From positions 1 through 49,076 of the forward strand of contig JAZNUE010000022.1 of the NCBI GenBank assembly GCA_045592125.1: a stretch of DNA of 49,076 bases, read 5' to 3'. The translations under genes and the position numbers were made by a program. Under the pieces are notes generated by a model. The model saw only the letters and a list, made by a program, of their open reading frames with translations. It made no database searches and was not told the origin of the DNA. Origin of the DNA: HGM04593 sp045592125 (GTDB taxonomy: Bacteria; Bacteroidota; Bacteroidia; Bacteroidales; Bacteroidaceae). Positions 7,867 to 16,003 of the stretch are shown here, one piece after another (position 1 is the stretch's first letter; every line of letters begins with the position of its first letter).

Positions 7867-7941
7867 TGTAGGGGCGAACCGGTGTGTTCGCCCGAATTTC
7901 CGTGCTCCTCTGTTGGGCAGACACATCGGTCTGCCCCTACA
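7867..7941. repeat. REP/BIME-like double hairpin, copy 2
   Basis: TGTAGGGG at the left and CCCCTACA at the right bound two hairpins, GGGCGAAC/GTTCGCCC then GGGCAGAC/GTCTGCCC. This is the reverse complement of the arrangement at 931-1004. It touches the broken end of the RAYT remnant and ends about 20 nt before the stop codon of the FKBP gene. Confidence 0.85.
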
Positions 7942-7961
7942 TTTCCCTTTTTGTTCAGGGA

Positions 7962-8372
7962 CTACATTATTGCCACAAGCTCCATCTCGAAGATGAGGGT
8001 AGAGTATGCCGGGATTGGGCCGTTGGTCCTGCTGCCGTAGCCTGCTTCCCAAGGGATGTACACAATCCAGTGGTCGCCAGTGCGCATTTGCGTGAGGGCT
8101 ATCTGCCAGCCGGTAATGAGGTCGCCAAGGCGGAATGCCTCGGGGTATCCGCGCTCATAGCTGCTGTCGAATACCTTGCCGTTTATGAGGCTGCCTCTGT
8201 AGTTTACGGTAACTACATTGCCAGCACGCGGGCTGCGCTCGCCGTCGCCGCTCTTTATTATCTTCACTAGCACGCCCTGCGAAATCTCGAAGAGTTCCTC
8301 CTCGCTATTGCGCAGCGCCTGCATGAACGCCTCGTTCTTGAGCTTGTATTCGGGATTCTTTATTTTTGGCAT
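7962..8372 (-). CDS. FKBP-type peptidyl-prolyl isomerase
   Basis: The 136-residue protein has an FKBP fold from about residue 45: VTVNYRGSLINGKVFDSSYERGYPEAFRLGDLITGWQIALTQMRTGDHWIVYIPWEAGYG, then IPAYSTLIFEMELVAI. The residues expected in the active-site pocket (Y, F-D, W, Y) are visible. A short N-terminal helical region replaces the usual dimerisation domain. There is no signal peptide or lipobox, so it is probably cytoplasmic, unlike many longer Bacteroidales FKBPs. It would catalyse proline cis-trans isomerisation during protein folding. It lies alone between a REP-like hairpin and an AAGGG repeat. Confidence 0.92.
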   Translation of the reverse strand: MPKIKNPEYKLKNEAFMQALRNSEEELFEISQGVLVKIIKSGDGERSPRAGNVVTVNYRGSLINGKVFDSSYERGYPEAFRLGDLITGWQIALTQMRTGDHWIVYIPWEAGYGSRTNGPIPAYSTLIFEMELVAIM

Positions 8373-8383
8373 AGATGGTTGTT

Positions 8384-8470
8384 AAGGGGGATTGAAAGGG
8401 CCAAAAGGAAAAATATTAGCGCCCTTAATGTTCCTTAGTGTTCTTTGGTACCCTTTTTAAAAAATAAAAT
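8384..8470. repeat. AAGGG-type intergenic repeat, copy D (short)
   Basis: A reduced member of the family: TTAAGGGGGATTGAAAGGG, then AAGGAAAAATATTAG, CCCTTAATGTTCCTTAG, and a T/A-rich end with CCCTTTTTAAAAAATAAA. It lies between the FKBP and TSCPD genes. Confidence 0.65.
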
Positions 8471-8478
8471 TGTGTCCT

Positions 8479-8736
8479 TTAGTTATCTTCTGCCATGAGC
8501 TGTTCTATTGCACGGCACAGCTGGTCGGGGCAGGATGTGGGCTTGCCGTTGCAGCTTATGCCGTTGAGGCGGGCGATTACATCATCGTACTTCATGCCTT
8601 TTACAAGGCTGCCTATTCCCTGAAGGTTGCCGTGGCAGCCGCCGTAGAACTTTACCTCAACGATTGTGCCGTTGTCGCCTGTCACCTCGATAAAGCGTGA
8701 GCATGTGCCTGTTGTCTTGTAGGTTATTGTCTTCAT
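8479..8736 (-). CDS. TSCPD domain-containing protein
   Basis: The 85-residue protein contains the TSCPD signature KPTSCPDQLCRAI near the C-terminus and the conserved FYGGCHGNLQGIGSLVKGM and ISCNGK segments. It matches the short free-standing TIGR03905-type family. The TSCPD domain is otherwise found at the C-terminus of some ribonucleotide reductases, where it is cysteine-rich. The role of the stand-alone form is unknown to me. The internal ATG encoding MKTITYKTTG is chosen over a longer frame because family members start there. A terminator-like hairpin on the same strand lies upstream (8774-8808). Confidence 0.88.
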   Translation of the reverse strand: MKTITYKTTGTCSRFIEVTGDNGTIVEVKFYGGCHGNLQGIGSLVKGMKYDDVIARLNGISCNGKPTSCPDQLCRAIEQLMAEDN

Positions 8737-8773
8737 GTTCCTGTTTCTTTCTTTTTTCTTCGCGAAGATAGCA

Positions 8774-8808
8774 CAAAAAAAGTAGCGCACCAAAAAAGTG
8801 CGCTACTG
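8774..8808 (-). terminator. Rho-independent terminator
   Basis: On the minus strand a perfect 9-bp stem GTAGCGCAC/GTGCGCTAC (8798-8806 with 8782-8790) has a seven-base loop and is followed by seven T (8781-8775). It would end transcription coming from the repeat region or GH20 gene before the TSCPD gene. Confidence 0.8.
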
Positions 8809-8862
8809 CTTGCTTGACAAGGTGCCGTCTTTTCGCACCCCAAGCGGTATAGCCTGTGGCCT

Positions 8863-8994
8863 TGTCATGTTGAGCAAAGCGAAACATCTTATAATTGCAG
8901 GAATATTCACGCTCTGTCATGTTGAGCAAAGCGAAACATCTTATCATTACAGGACAGTCTGCTCAGAGATTCCTCACATCCGTCCGGAATGACA
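8863..8994. repeat. TGTCATGTTGAG repeat pair and inverted partner
   Basis: Two ~40-bp direct copies begin at 8863 and 8915 (TGTCATGTTGAGCAAAGC then GAAACATCTTAT and CAGGA). An inverted-type end AGAGATTCCTC...GGAATGACA (about 8965-8994) completes a TGTCA...TGACA bounded unit. No gene is seen. Confidence 0.75.
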
Positions 8995-9017
8995 AAACAA
9001 CGTTTTGTTATCGACGA

Positions 9018-9085
9018 GTTTTGCAGCAACAGGTCAAACGTAGCATAGCCGCAGGTTATGCCGTTTGGGTTGCGAAAAGCAAAAC
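9018..9085 (+). repeat. Dispersed stem-loop element, copy S3a
   Basis: Helices are GTTTTGC/GCAAAAC (9018-9024 with 9079-9085), GCAAC/GTTGC (9026-9030 with 9069-9073), CAAACG/CGTTTG (9035-9040 with 9062-9067) and GCATA/TATGC (9043-9047 with 9057-9061). It is followed by ACGAGCCAATGACC, which also follows copy S3b. Confidence 0.8.
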
Positions 9086-9114
9086 GAGCCAATGACCTTT
9101 TTTGTTATCGGCAA

Positions 9115-9182
9115 GTTTTGCAGCCATTAGTCGCGTGAAGCATAGACGAAGTTTATGCCACGCGGGTGGCTAAAAGCAAAAC
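9115..9182 (+). repeat. Dispersed stem-loop element, copy S3b
   Basis: Helices are GTTTTGC/GCAAAAC (9115-9121 with 9176-9182), AGCCA/TGGCT (9122-9126 with 9167-9171), CGCGTG/CACGCG (9132-9137 with 9159-9164) and GCATA/TATGC (9140-9144 with 9154-9158). It lies in tandem with S3a, 97 bp apart. The second and third helices keep pairing with different bases from S3a. Confidence 0.85.
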
Positions 9183-9241
9183 GAGCCAATGACCCAGCAA
9201 ATATAGAATGACAAGACAAAGTTCACTGTTTTTCTATGAAG

Positions 9242-12200
9242 TTACTTGACCAGGACTTTTTTGCCATTGATAATATAGATTCCTTTGGTTGGCTTTTCTA
9301 CCTCGCGGCCTTGCAAGTCGTAAATGGTTTTCACCTTTCCGTTTTGACCTTTCACCTCAATAACTCCGGTTTCGCCGCTTGTGTAGGTGAGGGTGATGTC
9401 AATGTTCCTTGAAAGGTATGCAAGGTCTTCATATACTGCGTCGCTTTCCTTGAAAGTGTATCCCTCGAATATTGGGGTGAGCATTGCGAACTGGTCGCCG
9501 CCCTTAATGTAGCGGGTGCCGCCTGCAAGCTCGTTGCCCTCTCCGTCTACGCACTTATAGCTTACGGCAAAATAGGGGTGCGGCCTGTAGCGGCAGATGA
9601 TGAAGGGGTGCCCGCTGTCCCAGCCTGTGAAGGTGTTGTTGGCGTTGCCGTTCCAGTAGTAGCTGTTGCTTGTGCCCTTGACGCTCCAGGTGGCGGTGCT
9701 CTTGTCAAAGGTGAAGATGAACTCCTCGGGGGTGTCGCTGCCAGTCACTAATGAACCGCGCAGCAACTGCGGTATGTAGATACCGTAGCTGTTAATTACT
9801 GTGAAGCGGTTGCCCTCGCCCTCAAGATTCCATACAAAGCCAGGGTTTGCCTCTCTAATGCCGTTGGTGGTTGTTATGCCGTCGCCTACTGCCGAGACGC
9901 TGAGGAAACCGCTGCGCGCTGCCTCGTCCTTGGCATTGTATATAAGGTATGACGCGCCGTCCTCAATCTCTGTGACTGCTTCGCCAACGGCCGCCGCGCC
10001 CATTATGCCCTCGCAACTGTAGTAGACATCGATGACTGTGTCTTCTGTGGGGATGATAACTGTGCGCTCCTCGGTGTCGCTGCCAATGCATGTGAAGAAC
10101 TCTACATTGGGATACTCTACTGAGTAACTGTCACCAATGCTACAAGGCTCTTCAATGGTAGTGATGAGGTTGCCGTCCGTTGTATAGCAACGGTATGTTA
10201 TGCTGTAGGCGGTGCGCTTGTATGTGGCTTTGACAATCTTGTTCTCTCCGTCATCCTCAACAGCGTGCGATATCGCTTCGTAATTGGCAATTTGTGGAAT
10301 GTCGGCTGTGAATTCCTTGCCATAGGGTGCCGACCGGTAAAGTGTCTGCAACAGATTGCCGTTATTGTCAAAGCACTCGTATGTTACAAGGAACGCTTTT
10401 TCATAGACCCAACCTGTTCCTTGCGGGTATATACCGCCCTTGTTAAGGGTGTTTGGGTTCTGGGCTGCCCGCTCGGGAATGGGGTAGAGAGCGCCGTCAC
10501 CGGCCATAATGCTGAAGTCGCCGCTTCTTGTATTGTAGGTGTTGGTGAGTGTGACTCCGCTCTCGCCCAAGGCAATTGGTGCTGTGGCGCTGCTTATGTA
10601 GCGGCCTGTTGCAGCATTGCGCAGTTTGAATGTCTGTCCGTTTGCGGTTTCTACAACTTCGGTCAGTTCCCAAAGGTCGGCACCATACTGCTGCAGGGCG
10701 GTGGTAACGGTGGCGCTGCCATTGTCATAAATGCTCCATCCCTTGAAACGCCCGGTGTTGTTGACAATGCGGTAAGTTGTGCCCTCGGCGGGGTAACCTA
10801 TCTCCGCACTGCTGCCTTGTGCGGTCACAGGGCGGAATTCCCATATGCCGCCGTTGCCGTCGGCCGGGTCACTCCACAGGTTAATCGAGTAGTTCTGTCC
10901 AGGGCCTGCATAGTTGAGGCACATGCTGCCGTTGGATACCTTTTGGCTGCGTATGCTGTAGCTGTAGCTGTTGCCGTTCTGCGCGTATGCCTTGTCGCCA
11001 AGTATAAAGTCGTAGTGGCGGTTGCTGTCGTCATAGTCCCAGCGCCCTGTGTTGTTCTCGGCCGTGGGGGTGCCTTTTACCGAACCGCTGGGCCTTGCCT
11101 TGTTCACTATTGCCCAGCGCTCGGGGTTGTCGGGGTCCTGCATGAATGCCCACAGCTGGTAATTGTAGCCCTCGTTCTTCTCATCCTCTATTATTTCGCT
11201 GTTCCACAGGCGGCCGGCAGGTGCGGTGCCTGTCTTGTCGGCAATGTCCATCCCCTCGCGCAGCAACTGTATGCAGCGGCCGGCGCGGGCGTCGGTGGCT
11301 GTTGTCACAATGCGGTACCATGTCTGCTTTTCATCGGTCGACGGGGTGGGCATTACTTTGCTCTCTGTGCCGTTGTTGCCGTCGAGTATATAGTGGCGGC
11401 CGTAGTCATAATTGCTGTAGTCTAGCAACAGGGTGTCCTTTGTTATGCGCTGCTGGAAATCGGCGAAATTCTTCTTTGCCTCCGGTGTCCAGCCTGTCTC
11501 GGCAATGGCCATGAGACGCGGAAGGGCAAGGTACTCCAGTAGGTCATAATCCTGCACGTGTTCTGTCCAGAATGTGCCCTGCACGCCAATGTAATATTTG
11601 TGCAGTCCGGTGGGGACGTTTGACGGGATGGGCACGTAGTCATATACCGCCTTCACATTGTCTGTTCCGTAACCGGCAACCTTTGGCTCGTCGGCGTCGG
11701 TGCTCTGGCGTCGGTTGATGTAGTAGGGTACCTGTGTGGTGATGATGGACTTCATGCCATACTTTGCGGCCTTCAGGGCACATGGCTGCGCATTGCCAAT
11801 CTCCCAGCACATCATTGTGCCGCCAGTACCCTTGATGAGCTCCTCGTCGGTGCCGCTGGCGGTGAGGCTCTCGTTCCACATGATTACAGTTCGCTTCTTG
11901 TCACCATCCTTTGACGTGACATGGTCCGAGAGCTTGCGCACAAAGTGCGACTGCAGCTGGCGCACATTGGTGAGCCCAAGCTCCTGCATCATTGCCTGGC
12001 ACTCGGCGTTGTTCTGCCAGGCGCTTGTGGGTGTCTCGTCGCCGCCTATGTGAATCTGGCTGTAGGGGAACACCTCTATTATCTCATCCAGCACGTCCTT
12101 GGCAAACTGAAGTACCAACGGGCTTGCTACGTTAAGCACGTCGGCATATACGCCTCCGTTCACCTGTACGTTGTGCGCGCCGTTGGGGGTGCAGCTCAGT

Positions 12201-13057
12201 TCGGGGTATGCTGCGTTCACTGCGCATGAGTGCCCGGGGAACTCAACCTCGGGGACAACCTCTATGTGGCGCTCGGCGGCGTATGCCACAATCTCGCGGC
12301 ACTCGTCCTGTGTGTAGAAATATGGTCCGTAGGGCTCGCCTGTGTAGTAACCGCCATATACGCGGTCGGTAATCCAATTGTCGCTGCGTGTGGCACCAAC
12401 GGTGGTGAGCAACGGATATTTCTTGACCTCGAAACGCCAGCCCTGGTCGTCGGTAAGGTGCCAGTGGAAGCGGTTCATCTTATAATATGACATGACGTCA
12501 ATCATGCGCTTGATTTGCTCCAGGCTGAAGTAATGGCGGCTCACATCGAGCATGAACCCGCGGTATTCAAAGCGCGGTGCGTCCACAATGCTCACGATTG
12601 GTAGCGTGTATTCTGTTACATTGCTGTCCTTTACTCCTGCCATCACATTTGCAGGGAGCATTTTCTTTATGCTCTGGAATGCATAGTAGAAACCTATGGG
12701 CCCGTTGGCGGCGATGGCTATGCCGCCGTCAGTGATGTCAAGGGTGTAGCCCTCGGTGCCGAGTTCTTCGTTGCCGGTGTACATTGACATTGTAATCAGT
12801 GCCTCGCCGGCGTCTTTCTTTACTTCAATATTGTAACCTGTGACTTCGCTTAAAAGTGTGGCGAACTTCACGGCCTCTGCCGCATTCACCTCGTCAAGTT
12901 CTCCTGTTGCAATGATGAAACTCTCGGGCAGCAGCAGGCTGCCTGTCCCCTTTGTCATCTTCATTGGCAATGGAGTAAGGTTCACGTCGCTGTCGGCGCG
13001 CATTGCCATAGGCAGGCATAGCAGCAGCGCAAGGATGGCAAGTGTAAATTTTCTCAT
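9242..13057 (-). CDS. Secreted beta-N-acetylhexosaminidase (GH20), T9SS cargo
   Basis: The 1271-residue protein has a signal peptide (about 1-21), then the GH20 N-terminal alpha/beta domain (about 27-150). The GH20 catalytic barrel includes FHWHLTDDQGWRFEV and the catalytic pair in IHIGGDETPTSAW (D340, E341). The C-terminal half has ricin-like modules (for example YRIVNNTGRFKGWSIYDNGS) and repeated MucBP/InlB-like strands (ITYRCYTTDGNLITTIEEP). It ends in a T9SS sorting domain (VIEVKGQNGKVKTIYDLQGR, then GKKVLVK). It would release terminal GlcNAc/GalNAc from host glycans at the cell surface. Its signal-peptide and CTD style match the 1006-3315 protein. It begins 36 nt after the TRIC-like gene on the same strand. 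Confidence 0.93.
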   Translation of the reverse strand: MRKFTLAILALLLCLPMAMRADSDVNLTPLPMKMTKGTGSLLLPESFIIATGELDEVNAAEAVKFATLLSEVTGYNIEVKKDAGEALITMSMYTGNEELGTEGYTLDITDGGIAIAANGPIGFYYAFQSIKKMLPANVMAGVKDSNVTEYTLPIVSIVDAPRFEYRGFMLDVSRHYFSLEQIKRMIDVMSYYKMNRFHWHLTDDQGWRFEVKKYPLLTTVGATRSDNWITDRVYGGYYTGEPYGPYFYTQDECREIVAYAAERHIEVVPEVEFPGHSCAVNAAYPELSCTPNGAHNVQVNGGVYADVLNVASPLVLQFAKDVLDEIIEVFPYSQIHIGGDETPTSAWQNNAECQAMMQELGLTNVRQLQSHFVRKLSDHVTSKDGDKKRTVIMWNESLTASGTDEELIKGTGGTMMCWEIGNAQPCALKAAKYGMKSIITTQVPYYINRRQSTDADEPKVAGYGTDNVKAVYDYVPIPSNVPTGLHKYYIGVQGTFWTEHVQDYDLLEYLALPRLMAIAETGWTPEAKKNFADFQQRITKDTLLLDYSNYDYGRHYILDGNNGTESKVMPTPSTDEKQTWYRIVTTATDARAGRCIQLLREGMDIADKTGTAPAGRLWNSEIIEDEKNEGYNYQLWAFMQDPDNPERWAIVNKARPSGSVKGTPTAENNTGRWDYDDSNRHYDFILGDKAYAQNGNSYSYSIRSQKVSNGSMCLNYAGPGQNYSINLWSDPADGNGGIWEFRPVTAQGSSAEIGYPAEGTTYRIVNNTGRFKGWSIYDNGSATVTTALQQYGADLWELTEVVETANGQTFKLRNAATGRYISSATAPIALGESGVTLTNTYNTRSGDFSIMAGDGALYPIPERAAQNPNTLNKGGIYPQGTGWVYEKAFLVTYECFDNNGNLLQTLYRSAPYGKEFTADIPQIANYEAISHAVEDDGENKIVKATYKRTAYSITYRCYTTDGNLITTIEEPCSIGDSYSVEYPNVEFFTCIGSDTEERTVIIPTEDTVIDVYYSCEGIMGAAAVGEAVTEIEDGASYLIYNAKDEAARSGFLSVSAVGDGITTTNGIREANPGFVWNLEGEGNRFTVINSYGIYIPQLLRGSLVTGSDTPEEFIFTFDKSTATWSVKGTSNSYYWNGNANNTFTGWDSGHPFIICRYRPHPYFAVSYKCVDGEGNELAGGTRYIKGGDQFAMLTPIFEGYTFKESDAVYEDLAYLSRNIDITLTYTSGETGVIEVKGQNGKVKTIYDLQGREVEKPTKGIYIINGKKVLVK

Positions 13058-13093
13058 GGTTGTGTAGTTATTGGTTAGTATATGTTGTTTCTG

Positions 13094-13753
13094 TTACTTG
13101 TCCGGTTCGCCCTCGGCCTTGAGGGTGGGCAGGCATATATGGTACTTCACAGCAAGCAGGCGTGTGAGGAATACGGCAACACCGCATGCTACCTGTGTAA
13201 CAGGGTTTGGCATGCCCAGCCAGCTGCATAGGCCGAACACTACTCCGCCCACAATGCAGGCCATTGCATAGATTTCCTTGCGGAAGATGAGCGGCACCTC
13301 GTTTATGAGAACGTCGCGTATCACGCCGCCTGCAGCACCGGTCATTGTACCCATTACAATGGCCACCCAGATGGGGAGATTGCAGTCGAGTGTCTTCTGT
13401 ATGCCTACAATGGTGAAGAGGGCGAGTCCTACGGCGTCGAACACGAAGAATGTGTTGTGCATGTGTACAAGGTATTTCCTGAAGAGTATTACCCACAGCA
13501 GGGCCAGCCCGGTACATGAGAGGTAGAAACCGTCGTGCATCCAAAAGACGGGCACGTCGAGCATTACGTCGCGCAGGGTTCCGCCGCCAATGGCGGTGGC
13601 GGCGCCCACCACGTAGGCGCCGAACCAGTCGAACTGCTTTGCCGAGGCAAGGCGTATGCCGCTTATGGCGAATGCGAACGTTCCTACAAAGTCAATTATC
13701 TGCAGGAAGGTTATATTGCTGAACCAGCCGAGAAAGGTGTTTAATAGTTCCAT
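13094..13753 (-). CDS. TRIC-like cation channel (UPF0126)
   Basis: The 219-residue protein has seven predicted membrane helices and an internal repeat, each half carrying the family glycine/RD motif: AIGGGTLRDVML in the first half and GAAGGVIRDVLINEVP in the second. This is the UPF0126/YadS-YicG family, whose members are homologous to eukaryotic TRIC channels and form trimeric inner-membrane potassium-type channels. The physiological role in bacteria is uncertain. The length is typical. The GH20 gene lies 36 nt downstream and may share its transcript, though I see no functional link. Confidence 0.9.
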   Translation of the reverse strand: MELLNTFLGWFSNITFLQIIDFVGTFAFAISGIRLASAKQFDWFGAYVVGAATAIGGGTLRDVMLDVPVFWMHDGFYLSCTGLALLWVILFRKYLVHMHNTFFVFDAVGLALFTIVGIQKTLDCNLPIWVAIVMGTMTGAAGGVIRDVLINEVPLIFRKEIYAMACIVGGVVFGLCSWLGMPNPVTQVACGVAVFLTRLLAVKYHICLPTLKAEGEPDK

Positions 13754-13844
13754 TGGATTCCTTTGCTTGTCGTATGCGAAGATAGGGATAAGAGACGGAA
13801 ATTCTCTTCTTTTAGTCCTTTTTAATAAAAAATATCCTTGAAGT

Positions 13845-13875
13845 TTTGCAAAATTAAGGATTATATATATCTTTG
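13845..13875 (+). promoter_or_regulatory. Promoter for SPFH operon
   Basis: TTTG (13845-13848), 19 nt, TATCTTTG (13868-13875) matches the Bacteroidetes -33/-7 consensus and lies 48 nt before the SPFH start codon. Confidence 0.75.
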
Positions 13876-13923
13876 CGATATTAAAATGATATCAAAAAGT
13901 ATTAACCTGTAAAACTGAAGATT

Positions 13924-14832
13924 ATGATGGAAGAGAAGAATGTTGTATCAAATGTTAAGGGTGAAGAGAAGTTCGTAACCCCTTCAAGCGGCTGGCTGGT
14001 ATTGTTCCTTACTCTGGCGGGCCTCATTGGCGGAGCGGCCTTGCCGATTGCCATGCTCGCCAACGAGGCTTCGGACCTCTGGGCCATCTGTTTCCTCATT
14101 CCGGTTGTCTCTATTGTGTTCATGTGCGGCCTTTTTGTGGTGAACCCGAATGAGAGCGCTGTAGTGACATTCTTCGGAAAGTATGTGGGTACGGTGGTGG
14201 AGAACGGCTTCTTCTTCATGAACCCTTTCACACAGAAAAAGAATGTTTCTTTGCGCGCACGCAACCTTAACGGCGAACCCATTAAGGTAAATGACCTCAT
14301 GGGTAACCCCATAATGATTGGCGTAGTGCTTGTGTGGAGGGTGAAGGATACCTTCAAGGCCTCTTTTGAGGTGGATGACTACTCGCGTTTTGTGGACATA
14401 CAGAGCGAGGCGGCAATCCGTAACCTTGCGGGCGCATACCCCTATGATAACCTTGAGGACGAGGATGCCTCAATTACCCTGCGCAACGGCGGCGAGGAGG
14501 TGAACGACCTGCTTGAGAAGTCGCTTGCCGAGAGACTTGCCATTGCAGGCATTGAGGTTATGGAGGCCCGTATAAGCTACCTGGCCTATGCTCCGGAGAT
14601 TGCCAGCGCAATGCTCCAGCGCCAGCAGGCCACTGCAATGGTGGCTGCGCGCCACAAGATTGTGGAGGGTGCTGTGGGTATGGTACAGATGGCTCTTGAG
14701 CAGTTGAGCGAGAAAGAGATTATTGAGCTTGACGAGGAGAAGAAGGCTGCAATGGTGAGCAATCTCATGGTGGTGCTCACAAGCGACAGGGCCGCGACCC
14801 CTGTGGTGAATACAGGCTCGTTGTACCAGTAA
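13924..14832 (+). CDS. SPFH/Band 7 domain membrane protein
   Basis: The 302-residue protein has two N-terminal membrane segments (about 23-45 and 55-78). A stomatin/prohibitin-type SPFH domain follows: VNPNESAVVTFFGKYVGTVVENGFFFMNPF, then KASFEVDDYSRFVDIQSEAAIRNLAGAYPYD. Its end is a coiled, charged C-terminal segment (ATAMVAARHKIVEGAVGMVQMALEQLSEKEIIEL). Members oligomerise at membranes and are thought to organise lipid domains or proteases. The first of two adjacent ATG codons is used. The gene leads a tight plus-strand cluster with the Arc-like, DUF3784 and PAP2 genes. Confidence 0.92.
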   Translation: MMEEKNVVSNVKGEEKFVTPSSGWLVLFLTLAGLIGGAALPIAMLANEASDLWAICFLIPVVSIVFMCGLFVVNPNESAVVTFFGKYVGTVVENGFFFMNPFTQKKNVSLRARNLNGEPIKVNDLMGNPIMIGVVLVWRVKDTFKASFEVDDYSRFVDIQSEAAIRNLAGAYPYDNLEDEDASITLRNGGEEVNDLLEKSLAERLAIAGIEVMEARISYLAYAPEIASAMLQRQQATAMVAARHKIVEGAVGMVQMALEQLSEKEIIELDEEKKAAMVSNLMVVLTSDRAATPVVNTGSLYQ

Positions 14833-14842
14833 GGCGGCTGCT

Positions 14843-15025
14843 ATGGCAAAAGAGAAGAAATCTTTTGTACTACGCATAAACGGCGAAACTATGTCGGCGC
14901 TCGAGAAATGGGCTGCCGACGAGTTCCGCAGTGTCAACGGGCAGCTTGAATACATTATAACCGGCGCGCTGCGCAAGGCGGGCAGGCTGCCAAAGGATAG
15001 TAACGGGAATTGTGATAATGAATAA
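14843..15025 (+). CDS. Arc-like small protein
   Basis: The 60-residue basic protein KKSFVLRINGETMSALEKWAADEFRSVNGQLEYIITGALRKAG has the ribbon-helix-helix pattern: one short strand (SFVLRIN), then two helices. Arc-family proteins bind DNA as dimers. It begins 10 nt after the SPFH stop codon, the pairing commonly seen in Bacteroidales. It may regulate the cluster or interact with the SPFH protein; neither can be shown from sequence. Confidence 0.8.
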   Translation: MAKEKKSFVLRINGETMSALEKWAADEFRSVNGQLEYIITGALRKAGRLPKDSNGNCDNE

Positions 15026-15039
15026 AACATGACTATAGT

Positions 15040-15348
15040 ATGAACGGACATCTTGGTGAATATATAGTATCGCTTGTGTTTCTGTTGCTTGCTGTGATAA
15101 TAGCATTCGGTAAGGGCGATTTCCTTATTTCGGGTTACAATACCGCGTCTAAGGAAAAGAAAGCAAAGTACAATGTACATCGTCTGCGTTTGCTTGTCTC
15201 TTCTTTGCTTGTGATAGTGTCGGCGGGGCTTGCTGTTGCCGGATTCCTGGACTGGGGCGAGCCTGAGCGCGATTATCTTGGAATTGGCATTCTTGTGCTT
15301 GCTGTAATATTTGTCGTTCTCAATTATACTTGGGCAATGAAAAAATAA
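15040..15348 (+). CDS. DUF3784 family membrane protein
   Basis: The 102-residue protein has three predicted membrane helices (about 8-24, 50-68, 78-96). It carries the DUF3784 signature GKGDFLISGYNTASKEKKAKYNVHRL between the first and second. The function of the family is unknown. Its TAA stop overlaps the ATG of the PAP2 gene by one base (TAATG at 15346-15350), which suggests translational coupling. Confidence 0.85.
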   Translation: MNGHLGEYIVSLVFLLLAVIIAFGKGDFLISGYNTASKEKKAKYNVHRLRLLVSSLLVIVSAGLAVAGFLDWGEPERDYLGIGILVLAVIFVVLNYTWAMKK

Positions 15349-15899
15349 TGGATATGAGACGTATACTGCTGTTGCTTTCATTTATCTCTGTGGTGTCATT
15401 GCCATTACAGGCGCAACACCGCGAGGCGGTCAAGACATCGACCGATATTGCTATGTTCGCTCCGGCCGCAGTGGGTGCGGGCGTGGCGCTTGTAAAAGGT
15501 GACTATAAGGGGCTGCTGCAGCTTGGCGAGGCGCTTGCCGTGCAGGTGGCGGTGTGCTATGGGCTCAAGTATACAGTAAGCAAGCAGCGCCCGGATGGCA
15601 GTGATACACACTCGTTCCCCTCTAACCACACGGGCTTCTCCTTTGCTGGGGCCACGTTCCTCATGAGGCGCTATGGCTGGCAGTGGGGCGCGCCGGCCTA
15701 TCTCCTGAGCGGGTATGTCGCGTGGGGCAGGATTTATGCCAGGCGGCACGATGTGTGGGATGTGCTGGCCGGCGCTGCAATAGGTGTGGGGAGCGGCCTG
15801 CTCTTTGCAACGCCTTTTGCCAAGAAGCACAATCTTGTTGTGGCGCCCGCTGTTACCAGTGAGGGAAGCTGCGGAATATACATGTCAATGCGCTTCTAA
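15348..15899 (+). CDS. PAP2 family phosphatase
   Basis: The 183-residue protein has a signal peptide (MDMRRILLLLSFISVVSLPLQAQ) and the PAP2 motifs KQRPDGSDTHSFPSNHTGFSF (motifs 1 and 2: KxxxxRP-like and PSNHT) and SGYVAWGRIYARRHDVWDVLAG (motif 3, RxxxRRHDxxDV). It would be a periplasmic or membrane-associated lipid or pyrophosphate phosphatase. I chose the ATG at 15348 because it overlaps the previous stop and starts a clean signal peptide. The upstream TTG would lengthen the protein into the previous gene. Confidence 0.9.
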   Translation: MDMRRILLLLSFISVVSLPLQAQHREAVKTSTDIAMFAPAAVGAGVALVKGDYKGLLQLGEALAVQVAVCYGLKYTVSKQRPDGSDTHSFPSNHTGFSFAGATFLMRRYGWQWGAPAYLLSGYVAWGRIYARRHDVWDVLAGAAIGVGSGLLFATPFAKKHNLVVAPAVTSEGSCGIYMSMRF

Positions 15900-15928
15900 T
15901 GTTATAAAAGGTTATATTGGGCATAAAG

Positions 15929-15959
15929 TTTCGCTGTACGGGATTTTTTCGTACCTTTG
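15929..15959 (+). promoter_or_regulatory. Promoter for nadA
   Basis: A TTTC (15929-15932), 19 nt, TACCTTTG (15952-15959) arrangement fits the Bacteroidetes consensus with one change in the -33 element. It lies 45 nt before the nadA start. Confidence 0.65.
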
Positions 15960-16003
15960 CGCTAGAGCGCGGGCATTTGCTGCCTGCGTGGTCCTAAGAA
16001 ATA

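Noticed and set aside
10265..11425. Long plus-strand open frame (386 codons)
   Set aside because: It lies wholly antisense to the GH20 gene, which has clear domains. Its translation is Cys/Val/Ala-rich with no motifs, a typical shadow of a high-identity coding frame.
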